This document shows, one piece after another, positions 7,260 to 15,004 of a stretch of DNA of 18,919 bases. The notes below the pieces were generated by a model, which was given only the letters and a program-made list of their open reading frames with translations, had not been told where the DNA came from and made no database searches. A program made the position numbers and the translations under genes. The stretch is from Trebonia sp030042015 (GTDB lineage: Bacteria; Actinomycetota; Actinomycetes; Streptosporangiales; Streptosporangiaceae). The first letter of the stretch is position 1. Each line of letters starts with the position of its first letter. Location: assembly GCF_030042015.1 (NCBI RefSeq), contig NZ_JASIAL010000014.1, positions 1 through 18,919 of the forward strand. The letters are read 5' to 3'.

Positions 7260-7331
7260 GGGGGAAACTGGCGGCTAAGGCTCCAGATCACTCCAAGTGC
7301 GCCGGGGCACCGCTACCGGAAGGGGTATGAG

Positions 7332-7520
7332 ATGAGCTGCGAGCACCTGATCTGCGCGCACTGCGCGGGTCCAGTGGTCGAGGGACGCTGTCCGGTGTGC
7401 CGGGCCGCCCGCGCGCACGTCCACCACCGCGGCCCGGCCGGCGTGACCCCGCAACTGCTGATCGCCGCTGCGCTGATCCTGCTGCTCGGCCTGCTGATCG
7501 CGACCCATGTGCTCGGGTAG
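7332..7520 (+). CDS. Small zinc-ribbon, single-TM membrane protein
   Basis: A 62-residue protein on the plus strand, set between prfB and ftsE, which both run on the other strand. The N-terminal half carries Cys3 and two CxxC knuckles, CAHC (8-11) and CPVC (20-23), followed by a His cluster (His29, His31, His32). This is the pattern of a zinc ribbon. Residues 40-61 form one hydrophobic helix ending in THVLG. The likely topology is a cytoplasmic zinc domain with a C-terminal membrane anchor. ATG at 7332 is preceded by GGAAGGGG with six bases of spacing, and coding bias fits the neighbours. Its stop (TAG) is 28 bases from the prfB stop, so the two converge. I do not recognise a named family; the place beside ftsEX suggests, but does not show, a link to division or membrane quality control. 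Confidence 0.75.
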   Translation: MSCEHLICAHCAGPVVEGRCPVCRAARAHVHHRGPAGVTPQLLIAAALILLLGLLIATHVLG

Positions 7521-7548
7521 CAGGGCACTGGCGAACTAAGCCCGCCGG

Positions 7549-8664
7549 TTACTGCCTGCCGCCGTTCTCCCCGCGGCGCAGCCAGCGGATCTCCGCGTCG
7601 ATGAAGTCGTCGATCTCGCCGTCGAGCACCGCGAGCGCGTTGCCCGTTTCCATCCCGGTCCGCACGTCTTTCACGTTCTGGTACGGGTACAGCACATAGT
7701 TGCGGATCTGGGTCCCCCAGGCCCGGCCGCCGTCGCCGCGCAGCGCGGCCATCTCCTCGGCTTCCTCCTGGCGCCGCCGCTCCAGCAGCTTGGCCTGCAG
7801 GACGGCCATCGCCGAGGCCTTGTTCTGTATCTGGCTCCGCTCGTTCTGGCAGGACACCACGATACCGGTCGGCAGGTGCGTGATCCGGACCGCAGAGTCC
7901 GTGGTGTTGACGCCCTGACCGCCCGGTCCTGAGGAACGGAACACGTCTACCCGGATCTCGTCCTCGGGGATCTCGACGTGGTCGGTCTGCTCTACCACGG
8001 GCATCACGTCCACGCCGGCGAACGACGTCTGCCTGCGGCCCTGGTTGTCGTACTTGGAGATGCGGACCATCCGGTGCGTGCCCTGCTCGCCGCGCAGGGT
8101 CCCGTACGCGTACGGCGCCTTCACCGCGAACGTGGTGGACTTGATGCCCGCCTCGCCGTAGGACACGTCGTAGACCTCGGCCGGGTACTTGCGCCGTTCC
8201 GCCCAGCGCAGGTACATGCGCTGCAGGTTTCCCGCGAAGTCCTCCGCGTCCGCGCCGCCGGCCTGCGAGTTGATCGTGATCAGCGCCTCGCGGTTGTCGT
8301 AGTCGCCGTTAAGCAGCGTGCGGACCTCAAGCTGGTCGATCTCCTTACGCAGCCGGGCAAGGTCGCCCATCGCCTCGTCCCTGGCGGACTGGTCGTGCTC
8401 GTCGTCGGCAAGCTCGAACAGTACGCGGGTGTCATCGAGGCGCTGCCGCAGGCTGTCCAGCCGCGCCAGCTCTCCCTCCAGGTAGGAGAGCCGCCGGGTC
8501 ACCTGCTGCGCACGCGCCTGGTCCTCCCAAAGTCCGGGGTCCGCGGCCTGCTCGCGCAGGTCGGCGGCCTCGGTTCGCATGGCATCGGGGTCGAGCACGG
8601 CCTCGATGCTGTCGAGCTTGGACGACAGTTCCGATAGCTCTTCGTTGGGATCGGTAGCTGCCAT
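7549..8664 (-). CDS. prfB: Peptide chain release factor 2 with altered SPF tripeptide (SKY)
   Basis: Reads UGA and UAA in the ribosomal A site and triggers peptide release. The 371 residues match the family length and contain the GGQ loop (RSSGPGGQGVNTTDSAVR, Gln250) that enters the peptidyl-transferase centre. The stop-codon-reading loop, normally SPF in RF2, reads S-K-Y at residues 203-205 (8050-8058) within VRISKYDNQGRR. The serine is kept, while Pro and Phe are replaced; each change needs more than a single base, so a reading error is unlikely. ATG at 8664 was chosen from the usual start (MAATDPNEELSELSSKLDSIE). TAGGCT ends seven bases before the ATG, suggesting a leaderless transcript. 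There is no in-frame UGA or shift site near the start, so the autoregulatory frameshift known from E. coli is absent. The gene ends in TAA, the only one in the window. Confidence 0.95.
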   Translation of the reverse strand: MAATDPNEELSELSSKLDSIEAVLDPDAMRTEAADLREQAADPGLWEDQARAQQVTRRLSYLEGELARLDSLRQRLDDTRVLFELADDEHDQSARDEAMGDLARLRKEIDQLEVRTLLNGDYDNREALITINSQAGGADAEDFAGNLQRMYLRWAERRKYPAEVYDVSYGEAGIKSTTFAVKAPYAYGTLRGEQGTHRMVRISKYDNQGRRQTSFAGVDVMPVVEQTDHVEIPEDEIRVDVFRSSGPGGQGVNTTDSAVRITHLPTGIVVSCQNERSQIQNKASAMAVLQAKLLERRRQEEAEEMAALRGDGGRAWGTQIRNYVLYPYQNVKDVRTGMETGNALAVLDGEIDDFIDAEIRWLRRGENGGRQ

Positions 8665-8671
8665 GCCGGAA

Positions 8672-8677
8672 AGCCTA
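8672..8677 (-). promoter_or_regulatory. Candidate prfB -10 box (leaderless)
   Basis: TAGGCT on the minus strand ends seven bases before the prfB ATG, the spacing expected if transcription starts at the A of that ATG. A weak AGG nine bases upstream is the only alternative ribosome binding site and overlaps this box. No convincing -35 is present. Confidence 0.4.
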
Positions 8678-8736
8678 CGCGAGGACGGGCGCGGCGGCGT
8701 AACAGGCTGCGGCCGCGCCCGGGCGCGGATACCAGG

Positions 8737-8742
8737 TATTCT
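8737..8742 (+). promoter_or_regulatory. Candidate lipoprotein-gene -10 box (leaderless)
   Basis: TATTCT fits TAnnnT and ends eight bases before the GTG at 8751, so transcription would start on or just before the start codon. There is no Shine-Dalgarno at usable spacing. The 86-base divergent spacer shared with prfB contains no clear -35 for either gene. Confidence 0.4.
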
Positions 8743-8750
8743 GCCAATCC

Positions 8751-9857
8751 GTGGCACACGCAACGCGCATGGCGCACCTGTCCTGCGGCGTCGCGCTCGC
8801 CGTGACGGCGGTGCTCGCCGTCGCTGGCTGCACGTCCGGCGGCGCCGGCGCGGCGCAGACGGGCACCGGTGCGGCGAGCACCGCGCCCGCGCTCACGACC
8901 GCTCAGGCCCGCCAGGTCTTCGACTCCTACGTGAGCGGGAGCGAGGCGGCCGCGCGCACCGGCGACGTGGCGCTGGCGCTGTCCGACGTGACCGGCGTGC
9001 AGCGCTCCTACGTCACAGCCACCTTCGAGGCCGACCGCTACGACCATGTGCGGCTGCCCTACCCCTACTACACCTACGGCAGGCCCGTCTTCTACCTGCC
9101 AGCACCCGCCGGATATCCGCGGTTTTTCGTCGCCGACGTCTCGCGCGTGCTCGCCGGCACCAAGCTGAGCGACGCAATCGCCACGCAGACCGCGGGAGTG
9201 ACGGTGCCACTCGACGGGAACGTGCTGATGCTGTTCGAGCAGGCCGGCCACAAGCAACCCTGGCGGCTCGCCAGCACGTCGCAGCTCACCGCGGGCACGT
9301 CGCTGCCGCCTCTCGCGACGAACGGCGGCGGCCATGTCCTTGCGCTGCCGCTGAGCACCGGCACGCTGCTCGCCCCCCCGGACGTGGTCGGCCCGCTGCA
9401 AGCCGCGGTCGTTGACGACGGCCCGTCCAGCCCCGCCGCCAGCGCCGTCGCGAACGGCCCGCTGACGACCGGCATCTACCAGGCGGCACGCACCTTCGTG
9501 CAGGGCATCTACCCGCCGCGCGGCGATGTCCTGCAGTGGGCGCTCGACGGCGCGGACTACGCCAGGCTCGCGCTGCGGACCGCCGACGGCGGGGCGCTGG
9601 TGTTCTACTCGATGTACCTGAACACCACGGTCGAGGTCCCGGCCGTGCTGAACGATGCCGAGCCGGTGAACCCGGGACCGCCGATCACGGTCCCGGCCGA
9701 CCTGATGCCGCTGCTTACCCTCGGGCAGAAGGCGCCGCGCGTGGAACTGGAAGGCCAGGACCTGCTCTCGTTCGCCGCGATCGACCCGCCGGCGGGCAGC
9801 GCGAAGATCCAGGTCATCGCGATCGGCGGCGGCCTGGACTACGCCTCAGCTTCCTGA
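8751..9857 (+). CDS. Putative lipoprotein of unknown function
   Basis: The 368-residue product starts with a lipoprotein signal peptide: Arg6, a hydrophobic stretch, and the lipobox VAGC with the lipidated Cys27, followed by a Gly/Ala/Thr-rich linker to about residue 47. It should be anchored on the outer face of the membrane. The rest is a soluble domain with no motif I recognise. It opens with LTTAQARQVFDSYV, similar in style to other actinobacterial extracellular lipoproteins, and carries a Tyr/Pro-rich patch (RLPYPYYTYGRPVFYLP) in the middle. No catalytic residues can be assigned. GTG at 8751 is preferred because it supplies the positive charge before the hydrophobic stretch and matches a leaderless promoter; ATG at 8769 is the alternative. 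It is divergent from prfB, and its 3' end overlaps the gdh 3' end by 19 bases. Stop codon is TGA. Confidence 0.75.
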   Translation: MAHATRMAHLSCGVALAVTAVLAVAGCTSGGAGAAQTGTGAASTAPALTTAQARQVFDSYVSGSEAAARTGDVALALSDVTGVQRSYVTATFEADRYDHVRLPYPYYTYGRPVFYLPAPAGYPRFFVADVSRVLAGTKLSDAIATQTAGVTVPLDGNVLMLFEQAGHKQPWRLASTSQLTAGTSLPPLATNGGGHVLALPLSTGTLLAPPDVVGPLQAAVVDDGPSSPAASAVANGPLTTGIYQAARTFVQGIYPPRGDVLQWALDGADYARLALRTADGGALVFYSMYLNTTVEVPAVLNDAEPVNPGPPITVPADLMPLLTLGQKAPRVELEGQDLLSFAAIDPPAGSAKIQVIAIGGGLDYASAS

Positions 9858-12800
9858 GCGGGCAGTGAGCCTGGCGCGACCAGCGTGCGGATGACGCGGC
9901 ACGCCACCGACAGGGTCGTGAACGTGAAGCGTTCGCTTTCCCAGATCTCGCCGAGCGTCTGCGCCGCACGCCGCACCGCCGCCGCGTTCCGCTGCTCCCA
10001 CAGCGCGACCCGCTCGCCCACCGGGCCGTCCCCGCCAACGGCGAGCACGTCCCGCGTGAGCGCGGCGTGCGCGCCGTACAGGTCGTCGCGCAGCGCCGCC
10101 CGCGCCATCGACGACCAGCGGTCTTCGCGCGGCAGCGCCACGATGAGGTCACGCATCCGGCCGAGCTGCAGCCGGTCGGCCAGCGTGAAGTACACCGCGG
10201 CGGTCTCTTCGACGCCGTGGCCGGTCATCGCGGCACTGTGCACGATGTCGAAGGCCGAGTAAGACGGGACCATGGCCGCCACCTCATCGGCCAGCGCCGC
10301 CGGCACGCCGCGCGCCGCGAACGAGGTCCGCCGCTCTTCATAGGTGGCAAGATCACGGCCGGAAAGCAATTTAGGCATTCCGGAACGGACCGTGGCGACT
10401 CCCTCGCTCAGGAAGCTCACGGTCTCGGCGATGCCGAACGGCGGGCGCCCGTTCAGCAGCAGCCACCTGGTGGCACGCTCCACGAGCTTGCGCGCCTCAA
10501 GGACCAGCGCGATCCGCACGTCGACGTCGACCTCGCCAACCAGCCCGCCGACCTGCCGCCAGAACGCGGGCATGCCGAAGACCGCGCGGGCGACCAGCCA
10601 GGCGCGGGTGGTGTCAGGCACCGGCAGACCGGTCTCTTCACCGGTCCGGAACAAGAACGTGGTTCCCCCTGTGTCCACCATCTCGTTCACCACGGAGGTC
10701 GTGATGATCTCCCGGCGCAGCCGGTGCCCGTTCATCTGGTCGGCGAACCGGGCGCGCAGCGGCGCGGGAAAGTAATCGACGAGCGCGTCCCGCAGATACG
10801 GGTCGTCGGGCAGGTGAGAGGCGAGCACCTCCTGGCCAGCGGCGATCTTGGTGTGCGCGAGCAGCAGGGCAAGCTCAGGCGACGTGAGGCCGGTGCCCGC
10901 GGACCGCCTGGAGGCGATCTCCTTGTCCCCGGGCAGCACGTCGCCCTCCGCGGACAGGCGCCCTTCCCTGATGAGCTTGCGCAGGTACCTGGCGTGCACG
11001 TGGAGCAGCCGCGGCGCCTGGTAGCGGGCGGCGGCCAGCGCCATGTTCTGCCCGTCGTTGTGCTCGAGTACGTGCGCGGCCACCTCGTCAGTCATCGCGT
11101 GCAGCAGCGGAGCCCGGTCCGCTGGCTTGATCGACCCGCTGGCGATGGCGTCGGCGAGCAGGATCTTGATGTTGACCTCGTGGTCGGAGGTGTCCACCCC
11201 GGCCGAGTTGTCGATGAAGTCGGTATTGACGAGCCCGCCGTTCAGCGCGTACTCGACCCGGGCGGCCTGGGTCAGCCCCAGGTTGCCGCCCTCAGCGACG
11301 ACCTTCGCCCGCAGTTGCACGGCGTCGACCCGCACCGCGTCGTTGGAGCGGTCGCCCGCGTCGGCGTGCGTCTCATGGCTGGCCTTGACGTAGGTGCCGA
11401 TCCCGCCGTTCCACAGCAGGTCGACCGGCGCCTGCAAGATCGCCGAGATCAGCTCGTCAGGGGAGACGGCGAGGATGCCCTCGTCGATGCCGAGAGCGGC
11501 ACGGGCCTGCGGCGACAGCGGGACAGACTTCACGGCGCGCGGCCATACCCCGCCGCCGGCCGAGATCAGAGCCGGGTCGTAGTCGGCCCAGGAGGACTGG
11601 GGCAGCGCGAACAGCCGCTCCCGTTCGGCGAAGCTGACCACCGGATCCGGGACCGGGTCGAGGAACACGTGCCGGTGATCGAAGGCCGCGACGAGCTTGA
11701 TGTGCCGGGACAGCAGCATCCCGTTGCCGAACACGTCGCCGGACATGTCCCCGACGCCGACCACGGTGAAGTCGTCGGCGTCGGGGTTGAGCCGGAGCGC
11801 GGCGAAATGCCAGCGCACGGACTCCCACGCGCCACGGGCGGTGATGCCCATCTTCTTGTGGTCATAGCCGACGGACCCGCCGGAGGCGAACGCGTCGCCG
11901 AGCCAGTACCCGTAGCGCTCGGCGATCTCGTTGGCGTCGTCGGAGAACGTCGCGGTGCCCTTGTCGGCGGCTACCACCAGGTACGGGTCGTCGCCCTCAA
12001 GCCGGACCACGCCGGGCGGCGGCACCACTTTGTCGCCGTCGATGTTGTCGGTGATGTCGAGCATCGCGCTGATGAACATCCGGTAGCAGGCGAGCACCTC
12101 GGCCGCGTACGCCTCCCGGTCGGCCGGGTCGGGCAGCCGGTTGCACACGAAGCCGCCCTTGGCGCCGGACGGCACGATGACCGAGTTCTTGACCTCCTGC
12201 GCCTTGACCAGGCCAAGGACTTCGGTGCGGAAGTCCTCGGGCCGCTCCGACCAGCGCAGTCCGCCGCGCGCGACGTGGCTGAACCGCAGGTGCACCGCCT
12301 CGAGCCGCGGCGAGTACACGAAGATCTCGAACTTCGGCCGCGGCACCGGGATCACCGCCACGTTCTCCGGCGCCAGTTTGAACACCAGGTAGGGCGCGGG
12401 CGTGTCCGGGTGCTGGAAGTAGTTCGTGCGCAGCGTCGCCTCGACGAGGGCCAGGTAGGAGCGCAGGATGCGGTCGTGGTCCAGGCTCACCACCTCATCA
12501 AGCGCGCCGCGCAGCTCCTCGGCGATCGCCTCGCACCGTTCGGCCGCGCCGCCCTGCATGCCGGGGTCGAACCTGGACTCGAACAGCCGGACCAGCAGCC
12601 GGGTGATCGCCGGGTTGGCGCACAGCACCCGTTGCAGGTAACTCTGGCTGAACCGCGTGCCGGCCTGGCGCAGGTACCGGGCATACGCGCGCAGCACCAC
12701 CACTTGCCGCCAGGTCAGCCCGGCGTCGAGCACCAGCGCGTTGAACGCGTCGTCCTCGGTCCGCTCGTCCCACAGCGCGGTCAGCGCCGCCTCGAACTCG

Positions 12801-14878
12801 GCCCGGATCCCGCGGGGTACAGGCAGGGCATCCGCGGACTCCCCCGGAGCACGTGCGGCGTCAAGCCGCAGCCGGGGGGCTCCGGGGGGTCGCCCCCCCG
12901 GGTCAGCAGAAGCACGTGCGGCGTCAAGCCGCAGCCGGGGGGCTCCGGGGGGTCGCCCCCCCGGAAAACAGAGCCCGAAGTCGTAGATCCAGAACGGCAG
13001 CGCCAGATGGTCTTCGCCTGGGCCGCAGGAGATCGACCCGCCGAACTCGTACGGGTGCTCGTCCACGACCTCCAGCCCCATGTGCTGCAGCTGCGGCAGC
13101 ACGTCGGACAGCGTGATGGGCCCGGCGGACCGGAAGATGCGCAGCCGCAGCTGCTCGCCGTCGGAAGTCTCCAGGCGCAGCGCGAACGGCTCGCCTGCCT
13201 CGCGCAGGCGGAGCACCTCGGTCAGGTCGGTGACGGCGGTGGCCGGCGACGTGTCGGCCTTGTACGTCTCGGGGATCGCTTCGGCGCAGACCTGCAGCAG
13301 CCGGGCGGCGCGTTCGGGGCCGATGCGGCGTTCGGCCTCCGCGGCGAGATCCTCATCCCAGGAGCGGACCGCGGCCGCGATGTCGGCCTGCAGCGCGAGC
13401 TGGTCGACGTGCGGCAGCGGACGGCCGGGCTCGCCGTGCACGACGACGTGCAGCCGGGCGAGCGCGGAGTTGCTCACCATCGCGCTGTAGTCGACCGACG
13501 CGCCGTGCAGCGCAGCGCGCAAGATCTCCTGGGCGCGCAGCCTGACCTCCGTGGTGTAGCGGTCCCTGGGCAGGTACACCAGGCAGGACACGTAGCGGCC
13601 GTAGGCGTCGGGCCGCAAGAACAGGCGGACCTGCTTGCGCTCCCCGAGCCGGAGCACGGCCAGCGCGATGGGGGTCAGCTGCTCGGCGCTGATCTCGAAC
13701 AGCTCCTCGCGCGGGTAGCCCTCGAGGATCTCGATGAGCTCCTTGCCGTCGTGGCTGTCCGCGGGCAGCCCGGCCTCCTCGAGCACCAGCTCAAGCTTGC
13801 GGCGCAGCACGGGGATGCGCGTGATCGACTCGGTGTAGGCGGCCTGGGTGTACAGGCCGAGGAACCGGTACTCCCCGCTCACCTGGCCGTCCGCGCCGAA
13901 CCTCCGCACCGACACGTAGTCCAGGTAGCTCGGCCGGTAGACGGTGGACCGGGTGCTGGACTTGGCGAGCACGAGCAGCCGCGCGGCGCGCGCCCCGTGT
14001 GGGCCACCCGGCGGGGTGGCGGCGAACGAGTCCGCGCCGTCGTGACGCAGCACGCCAAGCCCGGTGCCCGGCACCGGACGCAGCTCCTGCTCGTCCTCGA
14101 GCCTGGTCAGCTTGTACTGGCGGTAGCCGAGGAACGTGAAGTGGCCGGCCGCGAGCCAGACCAGCAGCTCGCCGGCTTCCGCCTCTTCCGGGCCGCTGCC
14201 CTCGGCGTCGGCGAGCGAGGCGGCCAGCTCACGCGCCGCGGACCGCATGCGGGGCTGGTCTTCCATCGCGACCCGCAGGTCGTCAAGCACGCGGCGCAGG
14301 TCCCCCGCGAGCTTTTCGTGCCCGGGCAGGTGACCGAGCTCGACGTGGATCCAGGACTCTGGCACCCACCCAGCCGGCGGCTCCGCGCCGACCCCGCCAA
14401 GCACGATCCCGTTCGCGACTCCGGTGACGTCCCGCCGCGCGGTCAGCAGCGGGTGCACGAGCAGCGTGATGTCGGCGGAGTGCCGGTTGAGCTCCATCGT
14501 CACCGAGTCGACCAGGTAGGGCATGTCGTCGGTGACGATGTCCACGACCGTTCCTGCGCTGGTCAGCGACGCGGCACCCGCCTCGCGCACCTGGACGGCG
14601 GCGCGGCCCTGCGGACGGCTCGCGCCAAGCGCGGCGTGCCAGGCCGCCACGGCGGCCACCCGCCGCGCGCCAGCCGGCGCGAGATCCTCGGTCGCGACGA
14701 ACCGGTAGTAGGCGTCGAGGAAGCCGCGCCGGTCACCGACCGCCTTGCCAAGGTCGCCTGGCGGCGCGACGGCGCGGTCCGCGCCACCCCCGTCCACCCA
14801 CAGCGCCGCAGCCTCGGCGAACAACGGCTCCCTTGCCTCGTCCGAGGTGTCCCTGGCTTCGTCCGGCCGTTCCGGCAT
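9839..14878 (-). CDS. gdh: NAD-dependent glutamate dehydrogenase, large (~180 kDa) type
   Basis: Converts glutamate to 2-oxoglutarate and ammonium with NAD, in the cytoplasm. The 1679-residue product has the large-GDH layout: a long N-terminal region with ACT-like domains, then the dehydrogenase core and a helical C-terminal region. Core marks are VKAQEVKNSVIVPSGAKGGF with the catalytic-lysine context (about residue 900), the AADKGTATFSDDANEIAERYG segment, the DMSGDVFGNGML nucleotide-binding loop and the AEGGNLGLTQ segment. Known relatives are about 1620-1650 residues; part of the surplus is an in-frame duplicated repeat at residues 639-677. ATG at 14878 has GAGGAG seven bases upstream. The leader is unusual: G-runs, hairpins and ten tandem 19-bp units lie between it and the upstream ligase gene. 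A long open frame on the other strand is a GC-skew shadow. Stop codon is TAG. Confidence 0.95.
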   Translation of the reverse strand: MPERPDEARDTSDEAREPLFAEAAALWVDGGGADRAVAPPGDLGKAVGDRRGFLDAYYRFVATEDLAPAGARRVAAVAAWHAALGASRPQGRAAVQVREAGAASLTSAGTVVDIVTDDMPYLVDSVTMELNRHSADITLLVHPLLTARRDVTGVANGIVLGGVGAEPPAGWVPESWIHVELGHLPGHEKLAGDLRRVLDDLRVAMEDQPRMRSAARELAASLADAEGSGPEEAEAGELLVWLAAGHFTFLGYRQYKLTRLEDEQELRPVPGTGLGVLRHDGADSFAATPPGGPHGARAARLLVLAKSSTRSTVYRPSYLDYVSVRRFGADGQVSGEYRFLGLYTQAAYTESITRIPVLRRKLELVLEEAGLPADSHDGKELIEILEGYPREELFEISAEQLTPIALAVLRLGERKQVRLFLRPDAYGRYVSCLVYLPRDRYTTEVRLRAQEILRAALHGASVDYSAMVSNSALARLHVVVHGEPGRPLPHVDQLALQADIAAAVRSWDEDLAAEAERRIGPERAARLLQVCAEAIPETYKADTSPATAVTDLTEVLRLREAGEPFALRLETSDGEQLRLRIFRSAGPITLSDVLPQLQHMGLEVVDEHPYEFGGSISCGPGEDHLALPFWIYDFGLCFPGGRPPGAPRLRLDAARASADPGGRPPGAPRLRLDAARAPGESADALPVPRGIRAEFEAALTALWDERTEDDAFNALVLDAGLTWRQVVVLRAYARYLRQAGTRFSQSYLQRVLCANPAITRLLVRLFESRFDPGMQGGAAERCEAIAEELRGALDEVVSLDHDRILRSYLALVEATLRTNYFQHPDTPAPYLVFKLAPENVAVIPVPRPKFEIFVYSPRLEAVHLRFSHVARGGLRWSERPEDFRTEVLGLVKAQEVKNSVIVPSGAKGGFVCNRLPDPADREAYAAEVLACYRMFISAMLDITDNIDGDKVVPPPGVVRLEGDDPYLVVAADKGTATFSDDANEIAERYGYWLGDAFASGGSVGYDHKKMGITARGAWESVRWHFAALRLNPDADDFTVVGVGDMSGDVFGNGMLLSRHIKLVAAFDHRHVFLDPVPDPVVSFAERERLFALPQSSWADYDPALISAGGGVWPRAVKSVPLSPQARAALGIDEGILAVSPDELISAILQAPVDLLWNGGIGTYVKASHETHADAGDRSNDAVRVDAVQLRAKVVAEGGNLGLTQAARVEYALNGGLVNTDFIDNSAGVDTSDHEVNIKILLADAIASGSIKPADRAPLLHAMTDEVAAHVLEHNDGQNMALAAARYQAPRLLHVHARYLRKLIREGRLSAEGDVLPGDKEIASRRSAGTGLTSPELALLLAHTKIAAGQEVLASHLPDDPYLRDALVDYFPAPLRARFADQMNGHRLRREIITTSVVNEMVDTGGTTFLFRTGEETGLPVPDTTRAWLVARAVFGMPAFWRQVGGLVGEVDVDVRIALVLEARKLVERATRWLLLNGRPPFGIAETVSFLSEGVATVRSGMPKLLSGRDLATYEERRTSFAARGVPAALADEVAAMVPSYSAFDIVHSAAMTGHGVEETAAVYFTLADRLQLGRMRDLIVALPREDRWSSMARAALRDDLYGAHAALTRDVLAVGGDGPVGERVALWEQRNAAAVRRAAQTLGEIWESERFTFTTLSVACRVIRTLVAPGSLPAQEAEA
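12848..12964. repeat. Duplicated 54-bp palindromic element inside gdh, kept in frame
   Basis: Two identical 54-base copies lie at 12848-12901 and 12911-12964, offset by 63 bases (21 codons), so the reading frame is preserved. In the gdh sense each copy encodes PGGRPPGAPRLRLDAARA. Each copy contains two inverted repeats: CCGGGGGG/CCCCCCCGG around TCG, and TGCGGC-TTGAC-GCCGCA. A related block, CCGGGGGG-ACGA-CCCCCCCGG, lies at 14901-14921 in the gdh leader. The insertion falls after WIYDFGLCF, between the N-terminal region and the dehydrogenase core, where an exposed linker would tolerate it. It looks like a dispersed palindromic repeat that inserted and then doubled. Confidence 0.85.
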
Positions 14879-14900
14879 TGAAAATCTCCTCTGCTTACCC

Positions 14901-14921
14901 CCGGGGGGACGACCCCCCCGG
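14901..14921. repeat. C/G-run hairpin in gdh leader, related to the intragenic gdh repeat
   Basis: CCGGGGGG and CCCCCCCGG flank ACGA, forming a hairpin about 22 bases before the gdh start codon and just ahead of its ribosome binding site. The same palindrome with TCG in the middle occurs twice inside gdh. Confidence 0.6.
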
Positions 14922-14968
14922 TGACCCCCCCGGTATGGGGGAGCTGCCCGCCCCCCCATTGCCCCCCC

Positions 14969-14997
14969 GGCCCGGGGGCCTTCTTGGCCCCCGGGCC
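14969..14997. terminator. Perfect 12-bp GC hairpin upstream of gdh, possible terminator without U-tract
   Basis: GGCCCGGGGGCC (14969-14980) and GGCCCCCGGGCC (14986-14997) pair perfectly around a five-base loop. It lies between two minus-strand genes. In the gdh sense it is followed by a G-rich run, not by U residues, so it is not a classical terminator. It could act as a U-less terminator of the ligase transcript or as part of the gdh leader fold. Confidence 0.4.
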
Positions 14998-15004
14998 GCC
15001 AGTG

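Noticed and set aside
8570..8664. Programmed +1 frameshift at the start of prfB
   Set aside because: The early codons are open with no in-frame TGA or shift-prone run, so the autoregulatory frameshift of E. coli prfB is absent.
10067..14881. A 1604-codon open frame on the plus strand opposite gdh
   Set aside because: It runs antisense to a fully recognisable glutamate dehydrogenase, and its product is rich in Arg, Gly, His and Val with no domain. It is the usual mirror frame produced by GC-rich third positions.
14969..14997. Classical rho-independent terminator for the ligase gene
   Set aside because: The hairpin is perfect, but in the transcribed sense it is followed by G-runs and not by U residues, so it is kept only as a low-confidence call.
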